From assembly GCF_014649955.1 (NCBI RefSeq), contig NZ_BMUA01000001.1, positions 434,001-498,000 on the forward strand: a DNA stretch of 64,000 nt, in the 5' to 3' direction. Source of the stretch: Streptomyces violascens (lineage in GTDB: Bacteria > Actinomycetota > Actinomycetes > Streptomycetales > Streptomycetaceae). Shown here in pieces: positions 52,592 to 62,595 of the stretch (position 1 is its first letter; each line of letters opens with the position of its first letter). The position numbers and the translations under genes are program-made. The notes beneath the pieces were generated by a model. That model was not told the DNA's origin. It was given only the letters and a program-made list of their open reading frames with translations, and made no database searches.

Positions 52592-55500
52592 CCGATCTGG
52601 ACGGCGCGGGCGTACAGGTCCTGTTGATCGCCACCGCGACGCACCAGGACGGCGGACTCCCTTCGGTCCCGTCGATTGCCGACAGCTTCAGAGATCTGCA
52701 GACGGCTCTGATCGAGCGTTGCGGGGTACGCCCGGAACACGTGACGGCGGTGCTCGACCCAGCTGACGCCCAGAGCATGGCCCACGCTGTGGCCAGGGCG
52801 GCGCAGCAGGCCGACACCGTTCTGCTGGTCTACTTCATCGGGCACGGTCTGCTCACCCCGGGCAGGGAGCTATACCTGGCCGCCGGCAACACCGCGGAGC
52901 TCACTCCCGGCATGGCCGAGCACCAGGCGTACTCCTTCGCCGCCTTACGGGAGGCGGTGCTGGCGAGCCGGGCGGCGTCCAAAGTCGTCGTACTCGACTG
53001 CTGTTTCTCCGGGGTCCCGTCGCGCGGCGGCACCTCACTGGTCACCGCTTTCAACGCGGAACCCGGGAACGGGATGTATCTCCTGGGGTCGGCGGAGCTA
53101 CTGGCCCACGCTCCGGAGGAGGCCGAACACACCACGTTCACGGGAGCGTTCCTGGAGCTGTTGGAGCACGGCGACGACGGGGGGCAGCAGTCGCTGACCC
53201 TGGACGCGGCCTACAACGCCCTGTACCGAAAGCTGCGGGACAGACAGCAACCCGTACCGCGGCGGATGAACGGAGATCTCTCCGGCAACCTCATCATCGC
53301 GCCGAACCCGGCTTTCCGGACCCGCGCCTCGACACCGGAACGGCAGCCGCCCGCTGACAGCATCTGCCCCTACCCGGGGCTCGGCCCCTTCACGGTGGAC
53401 CGAGCCGATGTCTTCGCCGGGCGGACAGCGATGACCGAGCGCCTGGTAAAGGCGACGGCGGCGGCCGTAGACGAACCCGGCCCACTGATTCTCGTCGGGG
53501 CCTCCGGTTCCGGAAAGACCTCCCTGCTCAATGCCGGTCTGCTGGCCGGACTGCGCACCCATGGACTACCCGACCTGCCGGGGTCGACCGGCTGGCCCAG
53601 ACGGCGTCTGACCCCCGGCAAGAACCCGCTCCGGAATCTGGCCGACGCCCTCGCGCCCGAGTCGCCAGACGCCGCCGAATTGCTGCTGGCGAACGGCCAC
53701 GCGGCCGCACTTGTGGACCCGCTGCTGGACCACCCGGGGCAACGGCTGGTCATGGTCGTCGATCAGCTGGAGGAGCTGTTCACCCTCTGTACGGACCCGG
53801 AGGAACAGGCGGCGTTCCTGAGGGCGGTGACCGCACTGGCCCGCCCTGGAGAAGGCCACGAGCCGCAGGCCCTGGTGGTGTTCGCGTTACGGGCCGACTT
53901 CTACGCCCAGGCAACCGCACACCCCGAACTGCGGACCGTCCTGAGTAAGAGTCAGTTGCTGGTCGATCCGATGGACGTCGGCGAACTCCGCGCCTCGATC
54001 GAAGAACCGGCAGCCACCGCGCAGTTGGAACTAGAGGACGAGCTCGCCCCCCTCATCCTCAAGGAGCTGGGCAGGGCGACCGGCGGACGGGCCCCCGCAG
54101 AGGCGCTGCCCCTCCTGTCCCACGTGCTGCAGGAGACGTGGAAGGAGCGCGAGGGACTACGGCTCACCGTCTCCGGGTACCTCGCCACCGGCGGCATCAC
54201 GAAGGCTGTCGCGACCACCGCGGAGAACGTCTACAGCCGGCTTGACGCGGCCGGCCAGGAGGCCGTGCGTCTCATGCTGCCCCGGCTGGTCCGGGTGAGC
54301 GAGGATGCCGCCGACACCGCGCAGCCCGTCGAATGGCCCGTACTCCTGCACGGAGTATCCGACGACGCGGTCGCACGGGACGCGATCAAACGGTTCGCCG
54401 ACGCTCGTCTGCTCACCCTCGACCGAGACACGGTCCGGATCAGCCATGAGGCGCTGCTGCGCGCCTGGCCCCAGCTGGAGAAGTGGGTCGACGAGGATCG
54501 TGACCTGCTGCGCGCCCGTCAGCAGCTCGCCTCCGACGCGGCAGGCTGGAAGCAGTCCGAAAAGGACCCCTCCCTGTTGTACCGAGGGAACCGGCTCGTC
54601 GCGATGCGGGAGCGCACGGCTGCCCCGGGCGCGCCACCACTGGGCTCGGAGTCCGCCGAGTTCATGGAGAACTCCTGGCGCCAGCACACGCGCGAAGGCC
54701 GCCGACGCCGTGCCGCGTTCACCTTCGTCGTCGTCCTGGCCCTGCTGGCGACGACCGGTCTGGTCGGCGCGGGGATCTACTGGCGGCAAGCCGACCAGGC
54801 ACAACAGCGCAACCTCGCCCGCTATCTGGCCGCCGAAGCCGAAGGCCAGCGCGACCTGCACCCCGGGCTTGCCAAGCAGCTCAGCCTGCTCTCATACCGG
54901 ATCGACAACAAAGCCGGCCACAGCGCCCTCCTCAACAGCCAGCGCACCCCCGGCATGATCAACGGCGACGAACCGGCCTACGACCTCTCCTACAGCACGA
55001 ACGGTCGGGTGCTCGTCCTCTCCACCGGCGACGCGATCGTGCTGCGCACCCAGAACGGCGACGGGCGGATCGACGGGGTCCTGTCCGGCCCGATCGCGGT
55101 GGCCGCCAACGGCACCGTGCTCGCCGCGGCCACCTACGACAACGGCGGCTCCACCTCGGCGACCCTGCAGCTGTGGGACATCTCCGACCCCAGCCGACCG
55201 CGGAAGCTGGCCGCGCCCACGACGCCGGACGCCGTCACCGCGTTGGCCTTCAGCACGGACGGGCGCACCCTCCTCGCCGGCACCTCGGCGGGCGAGATCC
55301 GCCGCTGGGACACCGGCGATCCAGCGGCACCGCACGCCCTGTCCCCGCTCCCGGGCAACGGCAAGCAAGTCGACTCCCTGGCCGTCTCCCCCCAGCGCGG
55401 TCTGCTCGCAAGCGCGAGCACCGACGGGCAGGTACGGCTATGGAAGGAAGCCAGCACCACACCCGTCGCCACACTGCGCGCAGCGCCGTACACGTCCTCC

Positions 55501-57069
55501 TACCCCGACGGGCACATCCGGCCACTGCACCGGATCGCCTTCGACAGTTCGGGCGGACTGCTGACGGCACCTGCCGAGGAACCGAAGAAAAAGGACGTCC
55601 TCGCGCCCAGTGACGACCTGGCCCTGTGGACACTCGACGACCCGCGGGCTCCCCGGCAGGTCGTGGCAGCGGACAAAGGCGTGTCGTCCGGCTCCAACAG
55701 ATGCTCCGAGAGTGTGACCTCGATGGCGTTCGCCTCGAACAGCAAACGGATCGTCGCGAGTTGCGGCGCCAGCTGGAAACTCTGGATCTACACCTACGGA
55801 ACCGACGCGGTCCTGCCGGGCGCGTCGAACACCGCCAACGGCTTGAACGGCGGTGTGGCCCTGTTCGCCCCCGGCAACGCCGAACAGCTGCTCAAGGCCA
55901 CCGACCGCGGCGTCCAGGTCTGGGACCTCTCCAACGGGTCCCAGCCGGGGGCAGTGGGATTCATACCGCCGGCGCCCGGAACCGGGAGTCATCTCTCCCT
56001 CGCAATGTCCGGGAAGAAGCTGCTTCTCGCCTATCAGGGCGTGGGCGCGAACTGGCTGCGGGATCTCAACCTCCAGCAATTGCAGTCCAACTTGTTGGCC
56101 ACGACGGACGCTCCCAACATGGGCACGGGACAGGACATCGCCCTCAGCCCGGACGGCAAGCTCCTCGCCGACACCGAGGTGTACAAGCAGGGCAAGGACA
56201 CATACGCCAATCTGTTCCTGCGCAGCACCGCCAGTCCGGAAGAGAAGCTGGGCGTGATCGACCTGAACAACGGTGTGGGGGCTCTGGCCTTCAGCCCGAC
56301 CAAGCCCCTCCTGGCCGTCTCCGACTCCAACGGCGTCGTGGCCGGTAACCCCAAGCCCCAGGTCGTCCAGCTCTACGACATCGCCGACCCCCGCCATCCG
56401 CGGCGCCTCTCCACGATCGAGACGACGGGGTACGGACTCGGCTTTTCCCCGGACGGCAGATCGCTGGTCATGAACGAATCCGTCCAGGGCGACACGAAGG
56501 CGGCCCGCCCGACCGCGGGGCCGCTGGTGCGCAGTTGGAACGTCGTCGATCCCGCGCACCCGGCCGCGTCATGGTCGATGCGCCTGCCCACCGGCACCAA
56601 CTTCGCTCATTTCGCCTTCCGGCCGGATGGAAAACTCTTCGCGCTCTACGACGACACCGGAACGCTCCAGCTGTGGGACGTCCGCAGCGACCACCTCGTC
56701 GGTTCCCCCGTCAAAGTGTCCATCGGCAGCCTCGGCGGCCCACTGGCGTTCAGCCCCGACGGGACCCGCATCGCCCTGATCACATACGACAAGGACATCC
56801 ACGCCCGCCCCGAGATCTGGGACGTGAGCGACTGGGCCTCGCCCACCCGGCAGTTCTACATGCCGACCGCATCGGCCTTCTACTCCCTGGCATTCACCCC
56901 CGACAGCAAGACCCTCGCCGTCGTCCGCGCCTCCGCGGGCATCGACCTGTGGGACACCGACCCGCAGCACGTCATCGCAGACCTCTGCAACGCGGTCGGT
57001 GACCCCATCTCCGAGCAGGACTGGAAGAAGTACCTGCCGGACCGCCCTTACCAACCGCCATGCCAGTGA
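52588..57069 (+). CDS. Caspase-like peptidase / nSTAND1 NTPase / WD40-repeat membrane protein, putative conflict-system effector
   Basis: 1,493 residues. Residues about 1-235 form a caspase-fold (C14) domain: VYFIGHGLL (His86) and VVVLDCCFSG (catalytic Cys139). An nSTAND1 ATPase follows, with the lead CPYPGLGPFTVDRADVFAGR, P-loop LILVGASGSGKTSLLNAG (K310) and VMVVDQLEELFTL (D392). One membrane helix lies at about 709-730 (FTFVVVLALLATTGLVGAGIYW). A WD40 propeller region from about 800 to 1,460 contains repeats such as LQLWDISDP, IRRWDTGDP and VQVWDLSNG. Predicted action: the propeller senses, the NTPase oligomerises, and the caspase cuts cell proteins. It is coupled to the EACC1 gene. Confidence 0.9.
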   Translation: MTDLDGAGVQVLLIATATHQDGGLPSVPSIADSFRDLQTALIERCGVRPEHVTAVLDPADAQSMAHAVARAAQQADTVLLVYFIGHGLLTPGRELYLAAGNTAELTPGMAEHQAYSFAALREAVLASRAASKVVVLDCCFSGVPSRGGTSLVTAFNAEPGNGMYLLGSAELLAHAPEEAEHTTFTGAFLELLEHGDDGGQQSLTLDAAYNALYRKLRDRQQPVPRRMNGDLSGNLIIAPNPAFRTRASTPERQPPADSICPYPGLGPFTVDRADVFAGRTAMTERLVKATAAAVDEPGPLILVGASGSGKTSLLNAGLLAGLRTHGLPDLPGSTGWPRRRLTPGKNPLRNLADALAPESPDAAELLLANGHAAALVDPLLDHPGQRLVMVVDQLEELFTLCTDPEEQAAFLRAVTALARPGEGHEPQALVVFALRADFYAQATAHPELRTVLSKSQLLVDPMDVGELRASIEEPAATAQLELEDELAPLILKELGRATGGRAPAEALPLLSHVLQETWKEREGLRLTVSGYLATGGITKAVATTAENVYSRLDAAGQEAVRLMLPRLVRVSEDAADTAQPVEWPVLLHGVSDDAVARDAIKRFADARLLTLDRDTVRISHEALLRAWPQLEKWVDEDRDLLRARQQLASDAAGWKQSEKDPSLLYRGNRLVAMRERTAAPGAPPLGSESAEFMENSWRQHTREGRRRRAAFTFVVVLALLATTGLVGAGIYWRQADQAQQRNLARYLAAEAEGQRDLHPGLAKQLSLLSYRIDNKAGHSALLNSQRTPGMINGDEPAYDLSYSTNGRVLVLSTGDAIVLRTQNGDGRIDGVLSGPIAVAANGTVLAAATYDNGGSTSATLQLWDISDPSRPRKLAAPTTPDAVTALAFSTDGRTLLAGTSAGEIRRWDTGDPAAPHALSPLPGNGKQVDSLAVSPQRGLLASASTDGQVRLWKEASTTPVATLRAAPYTSSYPDGHIRPLHRIAFDSSGGLLTAPAEEPKKKDVLAPSDDLALWTLDDPRAPRQVVAADKGVSSGSNRCSESVTSMAFASNSKRIVASCGASWKLWIYTYGTDAVLPGASNTANGLNGGVALFAPGNAEQLLKATDRGVQVWDLSNGSQPGAVGFIPPAPGTGSHLSLAMSGKKLLLAYQGVGANWLRDLNLQQLQSNLLATTDAPNMGTGQDIALSPDGKLLADTEVYKQGKDTYANLFLRSTASPEEKLGVIDLNNGVGALAFSPTKPLLAVSDSNGVVAGNPKPQVVQLYDIADPRHPRRLSTIETTGYGLGFSPDGRSLVMNESVQGDTKAARPTAGPLVRSWNVVDPAHPAASWSMRLPTGTNFAHFAFRPDGKLFALYDDTGTLQLWDVRSDHLVGSPVKVSIGSLGGPLAFSPDGTRIALITYDKDIHARPEIWDVSDWASPTRQFYMPTASAFYSLAFTPDSKTLAVVRASAGIDLWDTDPQHVIADLCNAVGDPISEQDWKKYLPDRPYQPPCQ

Positions 57070-57248
57070 CGTAGATCAGCCGGGCAGCAACCGGACCCTG
57101 CCGGCAGCGGGGGTGACAGTTAGCGTGACAGCGACCGCACTCTCATCGGCACGGGGGCCAGCCCGCGGGAAATGCTGGACCTCCTAGCGGGTCCGGCCTG
57201 CTCAGCGGAGTACTGGAGTGAGCGCGTTCTGCAGCGCTCCGTCCTGCC

Positions 57249-57457
57249 GCCGTCTACCGCGAAGCGGGGAGGACCTCCTCGACGTTGGCAAGGACCACCC
57301 GGCACGCGGAACGCCCCGCATCAGCGGGGAGGACACCAGGACGCGGGGCCCGCCGACACCACACCGTGAAACACTCCCGCAGAGGGGGGTGTTCCGCACC
57401 GGCATGCCCAAGGGAGTCCGGCACTCGGGTTCTCCCTGCCGACGCAAGGGTGTTCGA
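57249..57457 (+). CRISPR. Degenerate type I-E CRISPR-like repeats, cluster 1 (possible relic)
   Basis: Four units begin at about 57249, 57309, 57368 and 57429, spaced 60, 59 and 61 bases, the length of a 29-bp type I-E repeat plus a 32-bp spacer. Unit 2 has the stem CCCCGC-ATCA-GCGGGG. Unit 4 fits the Streptomyces consensus GTNNTCCCCGCCGACGCGGG-type pattern well, and units 3-4 end GGTGTTC(CG). Each unit is diverged, and no cas gene is in the window. Chance matches in GC-rich DNA are possible; the regular spacing is the main support. Confidence 0.35.
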
Positions 57458-57539
57458 TTACCTCCCGTGGTGATCAGGGGCGTGACGACGCTCCGACCGC
57501 ACCCAACGCTCCTGCCAGACAGGACATGGAGCCCTCCAC

Positions 57540-58589
57540 TCATTTGCCCAGCTGCTGTAAGGGCATCGGGCCTGTGGACACGCGACACACCAGATGGAAG
57601 CCTCCCGGGCTACGTACCGCTTCAGGCAGCGAATGATCTCGCGCCGGGTCTTCCCTTCCGCCACACGCCGCTCGTAATACGCCTGCGTACGCGGGTCCCA
57701 GCGCAGCCGGGTCAGCACGATCCGGTACAGGGCAGCGTTGGCCTGCCGGTTTCCGCCGCGGTTGAGCGGACGATGGCATCTGCCGCCGGAGGAGTATTCA
57801 ACCGGGCTTGCCCCGCACAACGCAGCGAACAACGCCTCGCTGCGCACGCGTCCGACGTTGTCTCCCATCGTGATCAACAAAACGGCGGCGCTCCGTGGCC
57901 CGATCCCCGCCGCAGCGAACAATGCGGGGTAATACAACTCGATCACCTCGGCCAGACGCTACTCCAGTTCCTGGGCCTGCACGGTGAGTTGCTCAATGCG
58001 CTCAGCCAGTGCGCGCAACGTGAACCTCGGAGCCCGCACCACAGGATCGTCATTCGCGTCGTCTTCGCCGAGGTTTGCACACGACCGGATCAGCGCTCGA
58101 CGCTTCAATTCCGCCAGCTCTTCCCGCAGGGCCGGCTCGGCCGTGACCAGGATCGCCTTGAGCTGATTGACAGCCTGGGTACGGGTTCACGGCGGAATCC
58201 CTGGCCACGTTGTATATACCGGCCATCTCCACCGGACCGTTCCCCGCCTTTACGCGAGAGCAGGCGCGGCCACTGAGCACAGCACAGGTAGCGGCCTGTG
58301 CGTCGCCCTGATCAGACTTACTCCGCCGACGACGAGCCGAACGGCCCGGCCCAGGGGCCTCGACAACGTCAATCCCCCGCGACAGCAAATGCCGGGAAAG
58401 GGCTGCCCCGTAATTGCCTGATCCCTCCACCCCGGCACGCCGCACAGCACCTCACCGGGCTGCCCACTGGATGAGTTGGGAATGTCCGGCCGCGGTAGCC
58501 GGGAAGCTCTCCACGGCAAGAGTCTTCCCCATCGCAGAAATCACAGCGGCTACATGAGTATCCCGATGCGTGTCGACACCGAGAATCAC
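57540..58589 (-). pseudogene. Broken IS110-family transposase
   Basis: From about 58589 the frame gives VILGVDTHRDTHVAAVI (first D of the DEDD site) up to LIQWAAR, then a TGA. It continues RRAGVEGSGNYGAALSRHLL, KSDQGDAQAAT and GPVE...VARDSAV. After a shift comes a TAG (AQELE stop), then AAGIGPRSAAVLLITMGDN, GASPVEYSSG and LNRGGNRQANAALYRIVL, the typical transposase_20 half. At least two internal stops and two frameshifts kill it. It lies between the two clusters of CRISPR-like repeats and directly after the caspase gene. Confidence 0.85.
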
Positions 58590-59365
58590 CTCCTCAGCAC
58601 CCTCAGGGAAATTGAAGGGAACAGCATTCGCAGCGATCGTTCAACCACCGCCTTCGGTAGTTTCACGCCAGCGTCGCCACTGGCCTGGAGGAGCGGTCGT
58701 CAGTGAGCGTGCACATTCCTCATCCAAGGCAGTCCTCTAGACACACTCCCCCGAGACAGGTCCTGCGCGCACTGCCCTGCACCGGTGATCGACGGAGGAT
58801 GGTTGGGACACTTCGGCCAGAAATTACAGGAGCCAGGGGCCGGTTGACGGCAGTATCACTACCATTCTTCCCAGCCGCCCAACGCCAGCACACCGCTACC
58901 TGTGCACCAGTGAACCCCCGCGAGGCACACCCCCGCCCCGCGCAACGCGTGATCTGTACCAGCGCGAAATGTGCGCTTGCGCACATAACAGACGCCTACT
59001 GCGGCGCGTGCCCTCGATGCTGGCCATCCCAGCGGACGCTCGGGACCCGAACGCAGAGGTCCCCGCCGACGCCTCTGCCGACGGGGGCCTCATCTGTCAC
59101 CAAGTCTCACAAGCGTCTCACCAACACCGTCGACGCACCTGGAGTACGGGGCCGCTACCTGCGCAAACGGCCCCGCCCTGGACCACGTGGACGCCAGAGG
59201 GCGGCCTGGCCCACCTGTGCCATGTGGGACCAGAGGGAAGCCTCCCCCCACACGCAGGGGGCGACCGACCAAGATCCGGACCAGGGGCCGACCAACTCAA
59301 CGTCGCATCAGGCGATTCCACCCGTCACCCAGGTCAGCGAGCCGTCCCCGCAGCTCCGGCCGGCT
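58590..59365. other. 776-bp gap without a credible gene
   Basis: A long plus-strand open frame crosses this gap but is low-complexity and without family features; it is a by-product of high GC. Apart from the CRISPR-like units above, no promoter or structure stands out. The 3' end of the TPR gene begins at 59366. Confidence 0.5.
58931..59267 (+). CRISPR. Degenerate type I-E CRISPR-like repeats, cluster 2 (possible relic)
   Basis: Units start at about 58931, 58995, 59056, 59120, 59178 and 59239, spaced 64, 61, 64, 58 and 61. A possible earlier unit at 58869 is weaker. The units at 58931 (CCCCGCGCAACGCGTGATC), 59056 (GAGGTCCCCGCCGACGC) and 59239 (TCCCCCCACACGCAGGGGG) resemble the repeat seen at 57429. 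Others are poor. The cluster lies on the other side of the IS110 relic from cluster 1. It needs repeat-aware comparison to other strains. Confidence 0.3.
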
Positions 59366-61081
59366 TCACCCATCCGTCTTGCGGCGCAGCACCTTGGCGG
59401 CGCGGGTGACGGCGCGTGCCTCCTTGCGGTGGGCGTGTCTGCGCAGCCACCAGCCGAGCCAGGCAAGGGACTCCGCCAGGTTTTCGACATCGTTGCCGGG
59501 GCCCAGCGGGGGATCCTGGTCCAGGAGTTCCACGGCTTCCATGGTGGGGGCGAGCACCTCGTCGTCGCGTCCGACCCGGGCCAGCCGCAGGCCGAGATTG
59601 GAGAGGCCGTGGATGAGCCCGGGCAGGTGACCGCCGGGCTCTGCCGCGCTCAACCGCCGGTGGATTTCCACCACTTCACGCGTGGCGGCGAGCGCGTCGT
59701 TGTGACGGTCGGCGTCGGTGAGGCGGATGCCGAGGTTGTTCAGCGAGCGGGCGAGCCCGGCCAGGTGGGCGGTCGGGTCGGCGTCGGCGAGCTGTCGGTG
59801 CAGGGCGACGGATTCCTGCGAGGCGGCGAGTGCGTCATGGTGGCGACCGAGCGAGGCGAGACGGTTGCCGAGTGTGTCGAGTGCGTCGGCGAGCAGCGGG
59901 CGTACGAGGTGAGGAGCGGCGGACAGGCTGCGGCGGCACAGGCGCACCGCCTCGGCGCAGGACGCGAGCGATTCGGCGGGGCGGCCGCTCCAGGCCTGCA
60001 CCAGTCCGAGGTTGTGCAGGGAACGCGCCAGCGCGATGACCAGGGCCGGGGTGGTCTCGGCGGCCTGCCGGGCCAGGGCGACGGCGTCGCGGAGCATGCC
60101 GAGGGCCAGACCGAGGCTGCCGTTCGAGGCCAGCCGAAGACCCTGCTCGTTGAGGCTCTGGATGCGGGCGAGTGGCGAAGGGCCGGGGGCCGCGGAGCGC
60201 CGGGCCCCAGTTTCGGACCGCACGATCAGGCCGTCTTCGGTGAGCCTGAATCCGTACCTGCGCAGCATCGCGGTCATGAAGGCGAGGAAGTCCGGGCTGC
60301 TGCGGGCGAGCCTGCGGTAGAGGACCGCGGCCTCCTGGAGATACGGACCGGATTCGGCGGCGCGGTCCTGGTGGGCGAGCTCGCGGCTGATGGACAGCAG
60401 GGCCACCCAGTGGTGGGGCAGGTCGGTGGCGGGCCGCGCGCCGGAGATCGCGCGATACCGGCCGATCGCGTCGCGCAGCGTGTCGACGGCGTCCCCATGG
60501 CGGCCCATTTCGCCGAGCTTCACTCCCAAGTCCACCAGAGCGGAGGCGAGTTCGGCTGCGAGGTCGACCGCGTTGGGGCGGCGGTCGGCCAGGCGGCGCC
60601 GTACCTCAACTGCCTCTCGTATGTGGTCGAGGGCCTCGTGGTGCCGGCCCAGTTCGGCCAGCTGGTTTCCGAGGTTGGTCAGCGAGTCGGCCAGATCGGG
60701 AAGGTGTGACTCGTCCTCGCGGGCGAGCTCGTGGTGGATGCGGACCGCTTCCTCGGCGGGGGCGACCGCCTCGCTCCGGCGCCCCAGCAATCCGGTGACT
60801 CGGGCCAGCTGCCCCAGCGACAGCGCGAGGCCGGGCAGCCGGCGATGCGGGTCCGACGCGGCCAGTCGTCGGCTCACCTCCACCAGCTCTCCGAGAAGTG
60901 CGGCCAACTCCTCGTGCTGCTCCGGGAGTTGGGTGAGCAGGTCGCAGACCTGGTAGAGCCGTGGCGCGAATCCGGAAAGGTACTGGTCAGGGTCGGCGCG
61001 CGCGAGCCGGCGGTAGTGATCGGCCTCCCGCTGCGCGTCGATCAGCTCCTGCTCGACCCTCGATGCACCCCGTCCCGCCAT
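59366..61081 (-). CDS. Tetratricopeptide-repeat (TPR) protein
   Basis: 571 residues made almost wholly of TPR-like helical pairs. Repeated patterns such as LADSLTNLGNQLAELGRHHEAL, LARSLHNLGLVQAWSGRPAESL, LADALDTLGNRLASLGRHHDAL, LARSLNNLGIRLTDADRHNDAL and GLSNLGLRLARVGRDDEVL recur about every 45-50 residues. That spacing suggests about ten units with extra linkers and no attached catalytic domain. Such proteins are scaffolds, and many sit in multi-gene regulatory or conflict systems. Nothing upstream on this strand shows what it partners. It is divergent from the epoxide hydrolase gene. Confidence 0.8.
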   Translation of the reverse strand: MAGRGASRVEQELIDAQREADHYRRLARADPDQYLSGFAPRLYQVCDLLTQLPEQHEELAALLGELVEVSRRLAASDPHRRLPGLALSLGQLARVTGLLGRRSEAVAPAEEAVRIHHELAREDESHLPDLADSLTNLGNQLAELGRHHEALDHIREAVEVRRRLADRRPNAVDLAAELASALVDLGVKLGEMGRHGDAVDTLRDAIGRYRAISGARPATDLPHHWVALLSISRELAHQDRAAESGPYLQEAAVLYRRLARSSPDFLAFMTAMLRRYGFRLTEDGLIVRSETGARRSAAPGPSPLARIQSLNEQGLRLASNGSLGLALGMLRDAVALARQAAETTPALVIALARSLHNLGLVQAWSGRPAESLASCAEAVRLCRRSLSAAPHLVRPLLADALDTLGNRLASLGRHHDALAASQESVALHRQLADADPTAHLAGLARSLNNLGIRLTDADRHNDALAATREVVEIHRRLSAAEPGGHLPGLIHGLSNLGLRLARVGRDDEVLAPTMEAVELLDQDPPLGPGNDVENLAESLAWLGWWLRRHAHRKEARAVTRAAKVLRRKTDG

Positions 61082-61510
61082 CAGTCCCCCGTATCCGCCG
61101 TCGCCGGTCTCGTCCCGCCCGTCACCAGGCCCCCTGATGCAGTCATGGCGTGGGAGTGGCCTGTGGTTCCACAGCGGGTCGCTGTTGGCGGTTTCCCGCC
61201 GCCCGGTGGCTCTGGGCGTCGTTGCCGATGCGGCGGGGCCTCACGTCTGCGGGAGCGGGTACCGGCGAACTCCGAGGACCGGCGCCAGGGCTGGGAATCC
61301 AATGACGACTTCACCTGGACAACGGGTGGGCATCTCTGCCGACGCTCCGCCGCCGGGCTCGGCAACGCGCGGCACGCACGGCGCCCGCTGGATCGTGGCT
61401 CCCACCCGGTACGCGGTTCGGCCCTGCGGCGGGCAGGTCAGTTCCGGGCACGGCAGCGCGAGTTCAGGGCCGGGCCAGTTGCGTGTGCCGTACAGGCGTA
61501 TGTTCGTCTC
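61082..61510. other. 429-bp divergent intergenic region
   Basis: Holds the upstream regions of the TPR gene and the epoxide hydrolase. Short overlapping frames on both strands have no family features. No clear operator or hairpin was found. The hydrolase start has no ribosome site, so its promoter and transcript start may lie close to 61500. Confidence 0.5.
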
Positions 61511-62479
61511 ATGGTTGAGCATCGCATGATCGACGTGAACGGTATCCGGCTGCACATCGCGGAGGAGGGCGAGGGGCCGCTCGTCGTGCTGCTGCACGGC
61601 TTTCCCGAGTCCTGGCACTCCTGGCGCCACCAGTTCGCACCGCTGGCCGCCGCCGGGTTCCGGGTGGTCGCCCCCGACCAGCGCGGGTATGGCCGCAGTG
61701 ATCACCCGGAGAGCGTGGAGGCGTACAGCATCCTCCATCTCGTCGGTGATGTGATCGGGCTGATCCACGCTCTGGGGGAGAAGGAGGCCTTCGTCGTCGG
61801 GCACGACTGGGGTGCACCGGTGGCCTGGCACACCGCGCTGCTGCGGCCCGACGTGGTGCGCGGAGTGGCGGGGCTGAGCGTGCCACCGCCGTTCCGCGGG
61901 GACCGCCCGCCGCTCGTAGCCATGCAGGAGCGGTTCGGCGGGCGGTTCTACTGGAACTACTTCAACCGGCCCGGGGTCGCCGACGCCGAGTTCGCCAAGG
62001 ACCCCCGCACCGCCCTGCGCAAGCTGTTCTACTCCGGCTCCGGTGACGCCCCCACTGCCGGTCGCCCCGACCAGGGCCTGGTGGCCGACCCGGCGCACGG
62101 CTGGCTCGCGGACATGACCGATCCCGAGGTGCTGCCGGACTGGCTCACCGAGCAGGACCTGGACGAGCTCACCGAAAGCTACGCCAAGGGCTTCACCGGC
62201 GCCCTGAACTGGTACCGCAACCTGGACCGCAACTGGGAACTGACCGCCGCCTGGCACGGCGCGGCCGTCAGTCCGCCCGCGCTGTACATGTACGGCGACC
62301 GCGACCTGGTCCCGGCCTTCCCGGGTACGCCCGAACTCATCGCAATGCTCCCCGAGTTGATGCCCAACCTGCGCCGCGAGCCGATCATGCTGCCGGGCTG
62401 CGGCCACTGGACCCAGCAAGAGCGACCCGAGGAAGTCAACGCTGCGCTGATCGAGTTCCTGACGGAGCTGCGGAACTGA
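61511..62479 (+). CDS. Epoxide hydrolase-type alpha/beta hydrolase
   Basis: 322 residues from ATG 61511; the open frame continues up to 60731 but is not gene-like there. Motifs are LVVLLHGFPESWHSWR (HGFPES, oxyanion hole), APDQRGYGRSDHP, VVGHDWGAPVAWHTAL (nucleophile aspartate in HDW), and the end MLPGCGHWTQQERP (catalytic histidine). A lid (tyrosines for epoxide activation) sits in the middle, around FYWNYFNRPG and LNWYRNLDRNW. It hydrolyses epoxides to diols or, less likely, haloalkanes. There is no partner gene. Confidence 0.92.
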   Translation: MVEHRMIDVNGIRLHIAEEGEGPLVVLLHGFPESWHSWRHQFAPLAAAGFRVVAPDQRGYGRSDHPESVEAYSILHLVGDVIGLIHALGEKEAFVVGHDWGAPVAWHTALLRPDVVRGVAGLSVPPPFRGDRPPLVAMQERFGGRFYWNYFNRPGVADAEFAKDPRTALRKLFYSGSGDAPTAGRPDQGLVADPAHGWLADMTDPEVLPDWLTEQDLDELTESYAKGFTGALNWYRNLDRNWELTAAWHGAAVSPPALYMYGDRDLVPAFPGTPELIAMLPELMPNLRREPIMLPGCGHWTQQERPEEVNAALIEFLTELRN

Positions 62480-62595
62480 GTCAGTTCGGGCCGGCTTGCG
62501 GGGCCGTCGCAGTGGGTCGAACTTCTCGACGTGGGCCGAGCCCACCGGGTGCCGTACCCGAAGCCCGCGTCGGGATCGCCCGCTCGGCGCGATGA

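Noticed and set aside
57092..57120. Another CRISPR-like unit (CCCTGCCGGCAGCGGGGGTG)
   Set aside because: It resembles the repeats but does not fit the 61-base register of cluster 1, so it was left out.
58703..60709. 668-codon plus-strand frame
   Set aside because: Antisense to the TPR gene for most of its length; composition is glycine/arginine/valine-rich and no domain is visible.
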